A stretch of 14,238 nucleotides of DNA from Roseovarius sp. UBA6167 (GTDB lineage: Bacteria; Pseudomonadota; Alphaproteobacteria; Rhodobacterales; Rhodobacteraceae), in assembly GCA_002428225.1 (NCBI GenBank), contig DIUD01000052.1, positions 607 through 14,844 of the forward strand, given 5' to 3'. Below the pieces are notes generated by a model that was not told where the DNA came from, searched no databases, and worked only from the letters and a program-made list of their open reading frames with translations. The position numbers and the translations under genes are program-made. Positions 1 through 7,066 of this stretch are shown here, one piece after another. Within the stretch, counting starts at the first letter, position 1; each line of letters begins with the position of its first letter.

Positions 1-751
1 GCCGCGCATGTGGGGCGGCATGACCTCGTCGGCGGAACTGCGCGCCATCGCGGATGTGGTCGACAAATTCGACATCCCGGCCGTCAAGGTGACCGGCGGC
101 CAGCGCATCGACATGCTGGGCATCCGCAAACAGGACCTGCCGGCGGTCTGGGCCGATCTGGGCAAGGCCGGCTTCGTCTCCGGCCAGGCCTATGCGAAGG
201 GCCTGCGCACCGTGAAGACCTGCGTCGGCTCCGACTGGTGCCGTTTCGGCACGCAGGATTCCACCGGCCTGGGAATTCGCATCGAAAAATTCATGTGGGG
301 CTCGTGGACGCCGGCCAAGGTGAAGATGGCCGTCTCCGGCTGCCCGCGCAACTGCGCCGAGGCGACCTGCAAGGATGTCGGGATCATCTGCGTCGATTCA
401 GGCTACGAGATCGGCGTCGGCGGTGCGGCGGGCATGGACCTCAAAGAGGTCGAGCGACTGGCAAAGGTTGCCACGGAAGGCGAAGCTATCGACCTGACCG
501 TGGCTTTCGTCCAGCTTTACCGCGAACATGCCAGATATCTGGACCGCCCCTACAGGTGGCTGGCCAAGGTCGGCCTGGACTGGGTCAGGGCGCGGGTGGT
601 CGAAGATCCGGAAAACCGCGCCGCGTTGATTGCCCGGTTCGATCTGTCGCAAGGCGTATATCAGCGCGACCCGTGGGCGGATCGTGCAACACGGCAGGCA
701 CAGGCCGATTTCGCGCCACTGGCCGATCTGACGAAGGAGGTCGCTGAATGA
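1..751 (+). CDS. nirB: Assimilatory nitrite reductase [NAD(P)H] large subunit, C-terminal part (5' end outside window)
   Basis: This is the C-terminal 249 residues or so of NirB (NasB in Paracoccus nomenclature), the cytoplasmic siroheme/[4Fe-4S] enzyme that reduces nitrite to ammonium with NAD(P)H. The reading frame is already open at base 2 (Pro-Arg before the Met at base 8), so the ATG at base 8 is internal, not the start. The half that is present carries the whole cofactor-binding signature: a C-x5-C motif (TCVGSDWC, bases about 218-241) and a C-x3-C motif (GCPRNC, about 340-357), the four cysteines that hold the cluster and bridge to siroheme. The tail region with QLYREHARYLDR and VGLDWVRARV is typical of the family. 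The FAD and NADH domains and the BFD-like domain lie upstream of the window. The stop overlaps the start of nirD (ATGA), which points to translational coupling. Identity is near certain; completeness cannot be judged. Confidence 0.96.
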   Translation, partial: PRMWGGMTSSAELRAIADVVDKFDIPAVKVTGGQRIDMLGIRKQDLPAVWADLGKAGFVSGQAYAKGLRTVKTCVGSDWCRFGTQDSTGLGIRIEKFMWGSWTPAKVKMAVSGCPRNCAEATCKDVGIICVDSGYEIGVGGAAGMDLKEVERLAKVATEGEAIDLTVAFVQLYREHARYLDRPYRWLAKVGLDWVRARVVEDPENRAALIARFDLSQGVYQRDPWADRATRQAQADFAPLADLTKEVAE

Positions 752-1080
752 GCTGGCTTGATATCGGGGCGTTGGACAACATCCCCAGACGCGGGGCGCG
801 CGTGGTGAAGACGGTGCATGGCTGCGTGGCTGTGTTTCGCACCCATGACGATCGGGTCTTTGCGCTGGATGACCGCTGCCCGCATAAAGGCGGGCCTCTA
901 TCCGAGGGGATCGTGCACGGACATGATGTGACCTGTCCGCTGCACGGGATGGTGATCGGGCTGGCCGACGGTCTGGCCACGGGGGCGGACAAAGGCGCTG
1001 TGGCCACCTATGCGGCACGGGTTGAAGGCGGGCGCATCCTGCTGGACGCGGCGCGCCTGATCCGGGGGACGGCAGCGTGA
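748..1080 (+). CDS. nirD: Nitrite reductase small subunit / Rieske [2Fe-2S] protein NirD (NasG-like)
   Basis: A 110-residue single-domain Rieske protein. The ligand pairs C-x-H (Cys44, His46 in CPHKGG) and C-x2-H (Cys63, His66 in CPLHG) are all present, so it should bind a [2Fe-2S] cluster. E. coli NirD, as I recall, has lost these ligands. In Paracoccus denitrificans the corresponding protein is NasG, reported to carry electrons between the NADH-oxidising nitrite reductase NasB and the nitrate reductase. By analogy, this protein may serve both NirB and the downstream NasA; that is inference. The start is well supported: a GAAGGAGG Shine-Dalgarno at 733-740, seven bases before the ATG, which overlaps the nirB stop. 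Its own stop overlaps the GTG of nasA. No signal peptide; cytoplasmic. Confidence 0.93.
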   Translation: MSWLDIGALDNIPRRGARVVKTVHGCVAVFRTHDDRVFALDDRCPHKGGPLSEGIVHGHDVTCPLHGMVIGLADGLATGADKGAVATYAARVEGGRILLDAARLIRGTAA

Positions 1081-3677
1081 CCGCGATCCGCACCACATGT
1101 CCCTATTGCGGTGTGGGTTGCGGGGTGCTGATAACCCCCGACGGACATGGTGGCGCTCAGGTCAAGGGTGATCCGGACCATCCTGCGAATTACGGGCGGC
1201 TATGTTCCAAAGGCACAGCCCTGGGCGAAACGCTGGGGCTGGACGGACGGATCCTGACCCCCTTGATCGGTGGCGCGCCTGCCGCATGGGACATGGCGCT
1301 TGATCTGGTGGCCGAGCGTTTCGGGGCGGCCATCCGCGATCACGGGCCCGATAGCGCCGCCTTCTATCTGTCGGGGCAGATGCTGACCGAGGATTACTAT
1401 GCCGCCAACAAGCTGATCAAGGGCTATATGGGCACCGCAAATGTGGACACCAATTCGCGGCTGTGCATGGCCTCTTCCGTTGCCGGGCACAACCGGGCCT
1501 TTGGCGCGGATATCGTGCCCGGCACATACGAGGATCTGGACGAGGCCGATCTGGTGGTGCTGGTGGGCAGCAATCTGGCATGGTGTCATCCGGTGCTCTA
1601 TCAGCGGCTGGTTGCGGCGAAAAAGGCGCGTGGCACGAAAGTGGTGGTGGTTGACCCCCGCCGCACCGCGACCTGTGATATCGCGGACCTGCACCTTTCG
1701 CTCGCCCCCGGTAGCGATGCGGCCCTGTTCAATGCGCTACTGGTCGCGCTGGCCGATCGCGGCGCGGTGGATCACGATTATGTCGCGCGCCATGTCAGCG
1801 GATTTGACGGTGCGCTGGCCGCCGCGCGCGCCAGTTGTCCCGCGCTGACTGGGCTGGACGACCGCGATCTTGCGCAATTCCTGGACTGGTTCACCACGAC
1901 CGAGCGGGTTGTCACGGTCTATTCCCAAGGTATCAACCAGTCCGAGAGTGGCACCGACAAGGTGAACGCAATCCTGAATTGCCATCTGGCGACGGGCCGC
2001 ATTGGTCGTAACGGCCTGGGGCCGTTTTCCGTGACCGGCCAGCCTAACGCCATGGGCGGGCGCGAGGTGGGGGGCTTGGCCAATATGCTGGCCTGTCATC
2101 TGGATATCGAGAATCCTGACCACCGCGCCGCTGTGCAGGGCTTCTGGAACAGCCCTGCGATGCCGGAAGCGCCCGGCCTGAAAGCCGTCGATATGTTCCG
2201 CGCCGTGGCCGAGGGGCGGATCAAGGCACTGTGGATCATCCACACCAATCCCGCCGTGTCGATGCCCGATGCCGATGCGGTGGCTGCGGCCATCAAGGGC
2301 TGCGACTTTGTCGTGGTCAGCGACGTGACGCAAACCGACACCACGCGGCTGGCCGATGTGGTGTTGCCCGCGACCGCCTGGGGCGAGAAATCGGGCACTG
2401 TCACCAATTCCGACCGCACCATCAGCCGCCAGCGCCCCTTTCTGCCTGCACCGGGCCAGGCGCGTGATGACTGGCGCATGATCGCGGATGTGGCGGCACG
2501 AATGGGATGGGGCGACGCCTTTGGCTGGGAAAGTGCCGCCGAAGTCTTTGCTGAACATGCCGCCTTGTCAGGCATTGCGGGCGATCTTGGCCGCGATTTC
2601 GATATCTCGGGGCTGGCTCGGGCCGATTACGACGCGTTGCCGCCTACCCGTTGGCCGGTCAACGCGCGAAAGACTGGCGGGCGATTTTTCGGGCAGGGCG
2701 GTTTCTTCACCCCCGACATCCGCGCCCGTATGCTGCCCATCACCCCGCGCCCGCCTGTGGCAAAGACAGCGCCGCGCTATCGCTTCCGGCTGAACACGGG
2801 CCGCGTGCGCGACCACTGGCATACCATGACGCGCACGGCGCTGGCCCCGCGCCTGAACCAGCACATCGCCGAGCCATTCCTTGAAATCCATCCCGACGAT
2901 GCCGCATCGCTGGGCCTTGCCCCGGCCACTCTGGCGCGTGTCACCAGCCCGCAGGGGCAAGCCATCTTGCGTGTGTCGATCACGGATCGCGTGGCGCCCG
3001 GGCAAGTATTCGCACCGATGCACTGGACGGGTGAAACGGCCCCCACGGGGCGCGTCGATGCGCTTGTGGCCGCCGTGACCGATCCGGTATCGGGGCAGCC
3101 GGAAAGCAAGGCTTCGGTCGTGGCGATCGCCGCGCTGAATCCGGCATGGTATGGTTTTGGGGTCTCGGTCGGGGCGCAGAACCCTGATGCGATCTATTGG
3201 GCGCGCGCACGCCACGCGGGCGGCTGGCGCAGCGAACTGGCGGGGATGGCGCGGCCGCGGGATTGGGAAGCCTATGCCCGCGCCCTGTTCGACCTGCCCG
3301 AGGCGACCTGTCTCAGTGTCGAGGATCGCGTGCGCGGCACCCACCGCCTTGCGCTGATGGATGGCGGGCGCGCGCTGGCGGCGCTGTTTGTCGCGCCCGA
3401 ACCCGTGCAGCTTGCACGCGGCCATCTGGAGGCCGCAGTGGGACAAGCGGGAGCAGCCCTTTTGGCCGGGCGTCCAGGTGCGGGCGTGGTCGATCCGGGC
3501 CCGACTGTCTGTGCCTGTCTGAATGTGGGCCTGAACACGATCACCACCGCGATTGCGGCGCAGAACCTGACAAGCGTCGAGCAGATCGGTGCGGCGCTGC
3601 AAGCGGGCACAAGCTGCGGGTCTTGCCGTCCGGAACTGGCCGCCCTTCTGGCGCAAAGGCTGGAGGCGGCCGAGTAA
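1077..3677 (+). CDS. nasA: Assimilatory nitrate reductase catalytic subunit (Mo-bisMGD)
   Basis: An 866-residue molybdopterin oxidoreductase of the cytoplasmic assimilatory Nas/NarB class, reducing nitrate to nitrite. The order of domains is clear. An N-terminal [4Fe-4S] motif, Cys8-x2-Cys11-x3-Cys15-x27-Cys43, comes first. The catalytic domains follow, with the presumed Mo-ligand Cys130 in NSRLCMASS. A molybdopterin-dinucleotide-binding domain follows from about residue 570. A BFD-like [2Fe-2S] domain lies at about 810-866, with Cys812-x-Cys814 and Cys847-x2-Cys850 (CACLN...CGSC). The BFD tail is typical of NasA proteins that take electrons from a ferredoxin or flavoprotein, and its absence in NarB is one way to separate the groups. 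No Tat signal is present, which argues against periplasmic NapA. The start is GTG, inside the nirD stop (GTGA), with only a weak GGGGGA-like Shine-Dalgarno upstream, so it probably depends on coupling. Paracoccus literature calls the equivalent gene nasC. Confidence 0.95.
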   Translation: MTAIRTTCPYCGVGCGVLITPDGHGGAQVKGDPDHPANYGRLCSKGTALGETLGLDGRILTPLIGGAPAAWDMALDLVAERFGAAIRDHGPDSAAFYLSGQMLTEDYYAANKLIKGYMGTANVDTNSRLCMASSVAGHNRAFGADIVPGTYEDLDEADLVVLVGSNLAWCHPVLYQRLVAAKKARGTKVVVVDPRRTATCDIADLHLSLAPGSDAALFNALLVALADRGAVDHDYVARHVSGFDGALAAARASCPALTGLDDRDLAQFLDWFTTTERVVTVYSQGINQSESGTDKVNAILNCHLATGRIGRNGLGPFSVTGQPNAMGGREVGGLANMLACHLDIENPDHRAAVQGFWNSPAMPEAPGLKAVDMFRAVAEGRIKALWIIHTNPAVSMPDADAVAAAIKGCDFVVVSDVTQTDTTRLADVVLPATAWGEKSGTVTNSDRTISRQRPFLPAPGQARDDWRMIADVAARMGWGDAFGWESAAEVFAEHAALSGIAGDLGRDFDISGLARADYDALPPTRWPVNARKTGGRFFGQGGFFTPDIRARMLPITPRPPVAKTAPRYRFRLNTGRVRDHWHTMTRTALAPRLNQHIAEPFLEIHPDDAASLGLAPATLARVTSPQGQAILRVSITDRVAPGQVFAPMHWTGETAPTGRVDALVAAVTDPVSGQPESKASVVAIAALNPAWYGFGVSVGAQNPDAIYWARARHAGGWRSELAGMARPRDWEAYARALFDLPEATCLSVEDRVRGTHRLALMDGGRALAALFVAPEPVQLARGHLEAAVGQAGAALLAGRPGAGVVDPGPTVCACLNVGLNTITTAIAAQNLTSVEQIGAALQAGTSCGSCRPELAALLAQRLEAAE

Positions 3678-4738
3678 TGCGTAAGTCACGCCACTTTTCC
3701 GGTCGGATCGAATGGTTCGCGGCGTTGGAGCATGGTCGAGATCACCGTGACGCGGCGTCGTGCGAACGCGATGAGGGCGTTGTCGCCGCCGGACGCGCGA
3801 GCGCCTTGCCGTGGTTTCTGCTGGCGGCGCGTCTGGTTGCCGCAACGGGCAAGCGCGTGTTGCGGCATGGCTGGAATTCACATCAGGCGGACGGGGTGCG
3901 CTCGGTGCTGGCCGTCGCGGGGATCGGGCGCGGGGCGGGACGCGAGGCCGCAAAGCCGGTCAAGGACACGCTGGCCCCAGGTGGCGCAGGCGCTGTGCAA
4001 GGCGCGATTGCGCTGGTCGGGGCGGGACCGGGTGCCGCAGATCTGCTGACCCTGCGCGCGCTGCGCCTGCTGCAAGAAGCGGATGTGATCTATTACGACC
4101 GCCTTGTGGACCCTGCCGTGCTGGAACTGGCAGGGCGTGACGCCGAGCGCGTCTTCGTGGGCAAGGAGGTGGGCGCGTGCTCGTGGCCACAAGATCGCAT
4201 CAATGCGGTGATCGTGGCGGCGGCAAGGCAGGGCCGCCGGGTCGTGCGGCTGAAATCGGGCGATCCGGGCGTTTTCGGTCGCGTGACCGAAGAGTTGGAG
4301 GCCGCGCGCCATGCGGGTATTCCTGTCGAGATTGTGCCGGGCGTGACCGCCGCCAGCGCCGCCGCAGCCAGCCTCGGGCGCGGATTGACCGAGCGCGGCG
4401 TGACGGACCGGCTGATGCTGGCGACCGCTGCCTGCAAACCCGGCGATCCCGAACCCGACTGGGCGACCATGTTGAAACCGGGCACATCTCTGGCAATCTA
4501 TATGGGTGTCGGCAAGGCGCAGTCGATCATTTCAGGCATGCAGGCGGCTGGCATCCCCATGTCGCTTCAGACCGAGGTGACAAGCCATGCATCGACGGCG
4601 CGGGAAAAGACCGTCTGCTGCACCTTGGGTCAATTGCCCAGGGCGCTGATTGACGGGGCCATTGGTAACCCGGCAGTTATCCTGGTGTCCTGGCCGAAAT
4701 CGGACGCACAAGGACACAAAGCAGAAATTGCGGCCTGA
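3677..4738 (+). CDS. cysG: Uroporphyrinogen-III C-methyltransferase (SUMT/CysG C-terminal type) with an aberrant 106-residue N-terminal extension
   Basis: From about 4001 to the stop this is a SUMT domain, which methylates uroporphyrinogen III at C-2 and C-7 to precorrin-2 for siroheme, the cofactor of the upstream NirB. Visible motifs are VGAGPG with DLLTLRALR, YYDRLVDP, RLKSGDPGVFGR, and EIVPGVTAASAAAASLG. The dehydrogenase/ferrochelatase (SirC/Met8) half of full CysG is absent, so the cobA name is equally defensible. The frame is open far upstream. The first start after nasA is the ATG at 3677, overlapping the nasA TAA (TAATG), with GGAGG at 3662-3666 ten bases before it. That start gives 353 residues, but the first 106 match no SUMT sequence; they are a transposase remnant read backwards and a glycosyltransferase fragment. 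The in-frame GTG at 3995 would give a normal 247-residue enzyme (MQGAIALVGAGPG). Which start is used is undecided; the domain identity is firm. Confidence 0.88.
   Translation: MRKSRHFSGRIEWFAALEHGRDHRDAASCERDEGVVAAGRASALPWFLLAARLVAATGKRVLRHGWNSHQADGVRSVLAVAGIGRGAGREAAKPVKDTLAPGGAGAVQGAIALVGAGPGAADLLTLRALRLLQEADVIYYDRLVDPAVLELAGRDAERVFVGKEVGACSWPQDRINAVIVAAARQGRRVVRLKSGDPGVFGRVTEELEAARHAGIPVEIVPGVTAASAAAASLGRGLTERGVTDRLMLATAACKPGDPEPDWATMLKPGTSLAIYMGVGKAQSIISGMQAAGIPMSLQTEVTSHASTAREKTVCCTLGQLPRALIDGAIGNPAVILVSWPKSDAQGHKAEIAA
3686..3784 (-). pseudogene. Remnant of a transposase C-terminus (IS110/IS116/IS902-like)
   Basis: Read on the minus strand, this stretch gives DNALIAFARRRVTVISTML followed by QRREPFDPTGKVA and a stop. 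The pattern of a short hydrophobic run, an Arg-rich A-RRR, then V---ML-- and a short proline-containing tail is how I remember many IS110-family transposases ending. Nothing recognisable as transposase precedes it: beyond 3784 the sequence changes abruptly to a different gene fragment on the plus strand. The catalytic domains and the other end of the element are therefore gone. The stop lies only eight bases from the nasA stop, so the element end almost touches nasA. The identification rests on memory of short C-terminal motifs, so the family name is tentative. Confidence 0.45.
3786..3950 (+). pseudogene. Internal fragment of a TrpD2-like 'glycosyl transferase' gene
   Basis: The plus frame here reads AAGRASALPWFLLAARLVAA, then TGKRVLRHGWNSHQ and VRSVLAVAGIGRG. 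This resembles the middle of the anthranilate-phosphoribosyltransferase-like (TrpD2/YbiB-type) 'glycosyl transferase family' proteins. I recall that gene lying between the nitrate reductase and cysG in related Rhodobacterales. Only about 50 residues survive of a protein normally over 300 long. The 5' part is replaced by the transposase remnant and the 3' part is missing before the methyltransferase. The fragment stays in frame with the SUMT domain and so is probably translated as part of its N-terminal extension. The fragment character is clear; the parent family is a moderately confident inference. Confidence 0.45.
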
Positions 4739-4928
4739 TATGGGTTGCCTTGGCGATGGATGATTGCCCCGGGTGTCACGAACAGAGTAATCTCGGAGCC
4801 TGCCGAAAGGGCAGTTGACGGGGGCCGGGTCGCGCCTGCGGTTCATTCCCCTGATCGTGCCTGGTCCTGAGGCCGCCTGATGGTTCGCGTCTCGCATGTC
4901 CATTCCATCGACGAGGACGCCAAGAGGC

Positions 4929-5678
4929 TCAGCGGTGGTCGTCCTCGTCCTCCTCACCATCGTCGTCGGGCAGGTTGAAGAAGCTGTCGGCGTCACGGTG
5001 CCTTTCCGGTTTCGCGCCCGGACGGCCGCCAAGGGTAAATGTCTCAAGCCCCTCGATCGCGGTCGGGATGCGCGGCTCGGCCTCGGCTTCGAGGCTCTGC
5101 TCGGTGCTCAGCAGCTTGCGCCGCTCGTCATCGCTCAGCGGCGCGCCCTCGGCGGCCTTCTTCGCGGCCGCCTTCTGCACGGCGGCGTCAAGCTCGGATT
5201 GCTTGCACAGGCCAAGCGCCACCGGGTCAATGGGCTGCATGTTGGCGATGTTCCAGTGCGTGCGCTCGCGGATCGAGGTGATCGTGGGCTTGGTGGTGCC
5301 CACCAGCCTGGCGATCTGGCTGTCGGTCAGTTCGGGGTGGAACTTGACCAGCCAGAGGATCGCATTCGGGCGGTCCTGCCGCTTGGAGAGCGGCGTGTAA
5401 CGCGGCCCGCGCCGCTTTTCCTCGCCCACGGCGGAGGGGTTGAATTTCAGCTGCAGCTTGTAGGCCGGGTCGGCCTCGGCCCGGGCGATCTCGGCCTCGG
5501 TCAGCTGGTTGCTGGCCACCGGATCGAACCCCTTGACCCCTGCGGCCACATCGCCGTCGGCGATGCCCTGCACTTCCAGTTCGTGCATCCCGCAGAAATC
5601 GGCGATCTGCCTGAAACTGATCGTCGTGTTGTCCACCAGCCAGACGGCGGTGGCCCTGGCCATGATCGGCTTGGACAT
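4929..5678 (-). CDS. trcR: Cell-cycle transcriptional regulator TrcR (DUF1013 family)
   Basis: A 249-residue protein of the alphaproteobacteria-specific DUF1013/TrcR family, linked in Caulobacter to control of cell-cycle genes. The N-terminus (MARATAVWLVDNTTISFRQ) is the highly conserved family signature. Two helix-turn-helix-like stretches are visible: about residues 21-42 (SFRQIADFCGMHELEVQGI) and about 117-140 (TDSQIARLVGTTKPTITSI). Between them is a basic linker with EEKRRGPRYTPLSKRQDRP. The C-terminus is low-complexity: an Ala/Glu/Lys-rich segment and then a strongly acidic end (DDDGEEDEDDHR). The start is supported by AAGGAG at 5689-5694 (minus strand), ten bases before the ATG. The Met at residue 6 is an alternative start. 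It converges with the nitrate operon across a 190-bp gap and stands alone as a transcription unit. Confidence 0.9.
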   Translation of the reverse strand: MSKPIMARATAVWLVDNTTISFRQIADFCGMHELEVQGIADGDVAAGVKGFDPVASNQLTEAEIARAEADPAYKLQLKFNPSAVGEEKRRGPRYTPLSKRQDRPNAILWLVKFHPELTDSQIARLVGTTKPTITSIRERTHWNIANMQPIDPVALGLCKQSELDAAVQKAAAKKAAEGAPLSDDERRKLLSTEQSLEAEAEPRIPTAIEGLETFTLGGRPGAKPERHRDADSFFNLPDDDGEEDEDDHR

Positions 5679-6018
5679 GGTGATGTCTCTCCTTCGCTCA
5701 AATCTTCCCCGTGGCCCGGAAAGGGCGGCTCCGGCGGGCCGGAAGAGTTTCCATTGTCGGGGAAATCACCTGTCATATACGCAAGCCGCGACAAAAAGCA
5801 AAGCCCCGAGATACGCGCCGCGCCCCCGGTAATCTCCCCGGGGTCGTTCGCAGGCGCGAGCGCGCGGTGAAACGCCCCGCACGCGCACAGAGGTATCACG
5901 AGGCGACCCCCGGACGGGTTGCGGATGTCTCTCGCCGGATCGCTCGGGCCGGTACCCGGAGCAGGGACGACATGCGCGCCGGATACGCAACCGGGGCCGC
6001 GCTTGCCGGACGCCGAGC
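5679..6018. other. Non-coding stretch upstream of trcR
   Basis: No convincing gene lies here in either direction; open frames show no family-like sequence and no good ribosome binding site apart from that of trcR. The trcR promoter must lie in it. The only relatively A/T-rich segment is about 5765-5803, which on the minus strand reads GCTTTTTGTCG then GCGTATATGACAGG. TATATG could serve as a -10 element, but no -35 of good quality sits at the right distance. An inverted repeat, CCCCGG/CCGGGG, flanks a short loop at about 5824-5843. Beyond that I see nothing of note. Confidence 0.5.
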
Positions 6019-6040
6019 CTTCATCTTGCCAGAAATATCC
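6019..6040 (-). repeat. Copy 1 of a dispersed intergenic repeat (core GGCAAGATGAAG)
   Basis: On the minus strand these 22 bases start with GGATATTTC and end with GGCAAGATGAAG. They match the stretch at 8195-8216 at 21 of 22 positions (T instead of C at the one variable base). The copy lies about 30 bp past the stop of the quinone oxidoreductase gene, in the direction of that gene's transcription, right after a GC-rich hairpin. From memory, sequences of this kind are frequent downstream of genes in Rhodobacteraceae. Its role is not known to me. Confidence 0.65.
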
Positions 6041-6046
6041 ATAAAT

Positions 6047-6069
6047 CCGGCCCCTGCCGCGGGCGCCGG
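6047..6069 (-). terminator. GC-rich hairpin just after the quinone oxidoreductase stop
   Basis: CCGGC+CCC (6047-6054) can pair with GGG and GCCGG (6061-6063, 6065-6069), with one bulged base and a six-base loop. In the direction of transcription it begins at the very end of the gene and is followed by ATTTATGG rather than a clean T-run. It could act as a weak terminator or 3'-end stabiliser, or it may be simply part of the repeat element that follows. Confidence 0.35.
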
Positions 6070-7053
6070 TCAGGAGACTTTCAGCACGATCTTGCCGATA
6101 TGCGCGCCCGATTCCATCCGGGCATGGGCCGCCGCCGCCTGGGCCAGCGGAAATTCGGAATCGATCACCGGCGCGATGCGCCCGGCTTCGAGCAGCGGCC
6201 AGACGGTCTCGCGCAGCCCCTCGGCGATGCGCGCCTTGGCCAGATCGCTTTGCGGGCGCAGGGTGCTGCCGGTGATTGTCAGCCGCCGCACCATCACCTG
6301 TGCGAAATTCAATTCGACCTTCGGCCCACGCAGAAAGGCGATCTGCACCAGCCGCCCGTCATCGGCGAGCGCGCGCACATTGCGCGGCAGGTAATCGCCG
6401 CCCACCATGTCGAGGATGAGATCGGCCCCGCCCTCGGCGCGCAGAACCTCGACGAAATCGGCCTCGCGGTAGTTGATCGCGCGCTCTGCGCCCAGATCCT
6501 CGCAGACCGCGCACTTTTCGGCCGACCCGGCGGTGGCGAAGACCCGCGCGCCTAGGGTATGGGCAAGCTGGATCGCGGTGGTGCCAATGCCCGATGATCC
6601 GCCATGCACCAGAAACCGCTCGCCACCCTTCAGGCCGCCGCGTTGGAACACGTTGCTCCAGACGGTAAAGAAGGTCTCGGGCAGACAGGCCGCCTCGCGC
6701 AGCCCCATGCCTGCAGGGACGGCCAGGCAATGCGCGGCGGGTGTGGCCACATATTCGGCATAGCCGCCGCCCGGCAGCAGCGCGCAGACCGCATCGCCCA
6801 GCTGCCAGCCGGTGACACCTTCGCCAAGCGCCACGATCTCGCCCGCGCCCTCGAGCCCGGGCAGGTCCGAAGCCCCGGGAGGCGGCGCATAGCTGCCCGC
6901 GCGTTGCAGCGCGTCGGGCCGGTTCACCCCCGCCCAGGCCAGCCGGATCACCACCTCGCCCGCCCGTGCCACCGGCCGGGGCCGGGTGGTGATTTGCAAC
7001 ACCTCTGGTCCGCCTGGTTCGGTGATCTCTATCGCCTGCATCGTCTCGCTCAT
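6070..7053 (-). CDS. NAD(P)H:quinone oxidoreductase, zinc-independent MDR family (PIG3/QOR-like)
   Basis: A 327-residue medium-chain dehydrogenase/reductase of the zinc-free quinone oxidoreductase type, closest in style to PIG3 (TP53I3) proteins. These reduce quinones or related enones with NADPH in the cytoplasm. The N-terminal GroES-like domain (to about 125) includes AGVNRPDALQRAGSYAPPPG and LPGLEGAGEIVALG. The Rossmann domain has the nucleotide-binding run VHGGSSGIGTTAIQLA at about 149-164. The C-terminal GSTLRPQSDLAKARIAEGL stretch is characteristic of the PIG3 group. Structural zinc cysteines are absent. It follows coq9 by 13 bp, and its Shine-Dalgarno (GAGGAAGG, 7061-7068) overlaps the coq9 stop, so the two are very probably cotranscribed. 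This association hints at quinone metabolism, but the true substrate is unknown. A Met at residue 5 is an alternative start. Confidence 0.88.
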   Translation of the reverse strand: MSETMQAIEITEPGGPEVLQITTRPRPVARAGEVVIRLAWAGVNRPDALQRAGSYAPPPGASDLPGLEGAGEIVALGEGVTGWQLGDAVCALLPGGGYAEYVATPAAHCLAVPAGMGLREAACLPETFFTVWSNVFQRGGLKGGERFLVHGGSSGIGTTAIQLAHTLGARVFATAGSAEKCAVCEDLGAERAINYREADFVEVLRAEGGADLILDMVGGDYLPRNVRALADDGRLVQIAFLRGPKVELNFAQVMVRRLTITGSTLRPQSDLAKARIAEGLRETVWPLLEAGRIAPVIDSEFPLAQAAAAHARMESGAHIGKIVLKVS

Positions 7054-7066
7054 GTTGTGCCCTTCC

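Noticed and set aside
3197..3676. Upstream extension of the methyltransferase frame inside nasA
   Set aside because: The frame is open, but this part overlaps nasA, whose BFD domain occupies the region; the first sensible start is at 3677.
2568..3953. 461-codon open frame on the minus strand across nasA and the scar
   Set aside because: It is antisense to nasA, which has full domain and motif support. The translation is Arg/Pro/His-rich with no recognisable family pattern, as expected of a shadow frame in GC-rich DNA.
4800..4814. Hairpin CTGCC-GAAAG-GGCAG after cysG as terminator
   Set aside because: Five-base stem without a T-run on either strand.
4896..5870. 324-codon plus-strand open frame opposite trcR
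   Set aside because: Antisense to a well-supported gene, low-complexity Gly/Leu/Arg-rich translation, no ribosome binding site.
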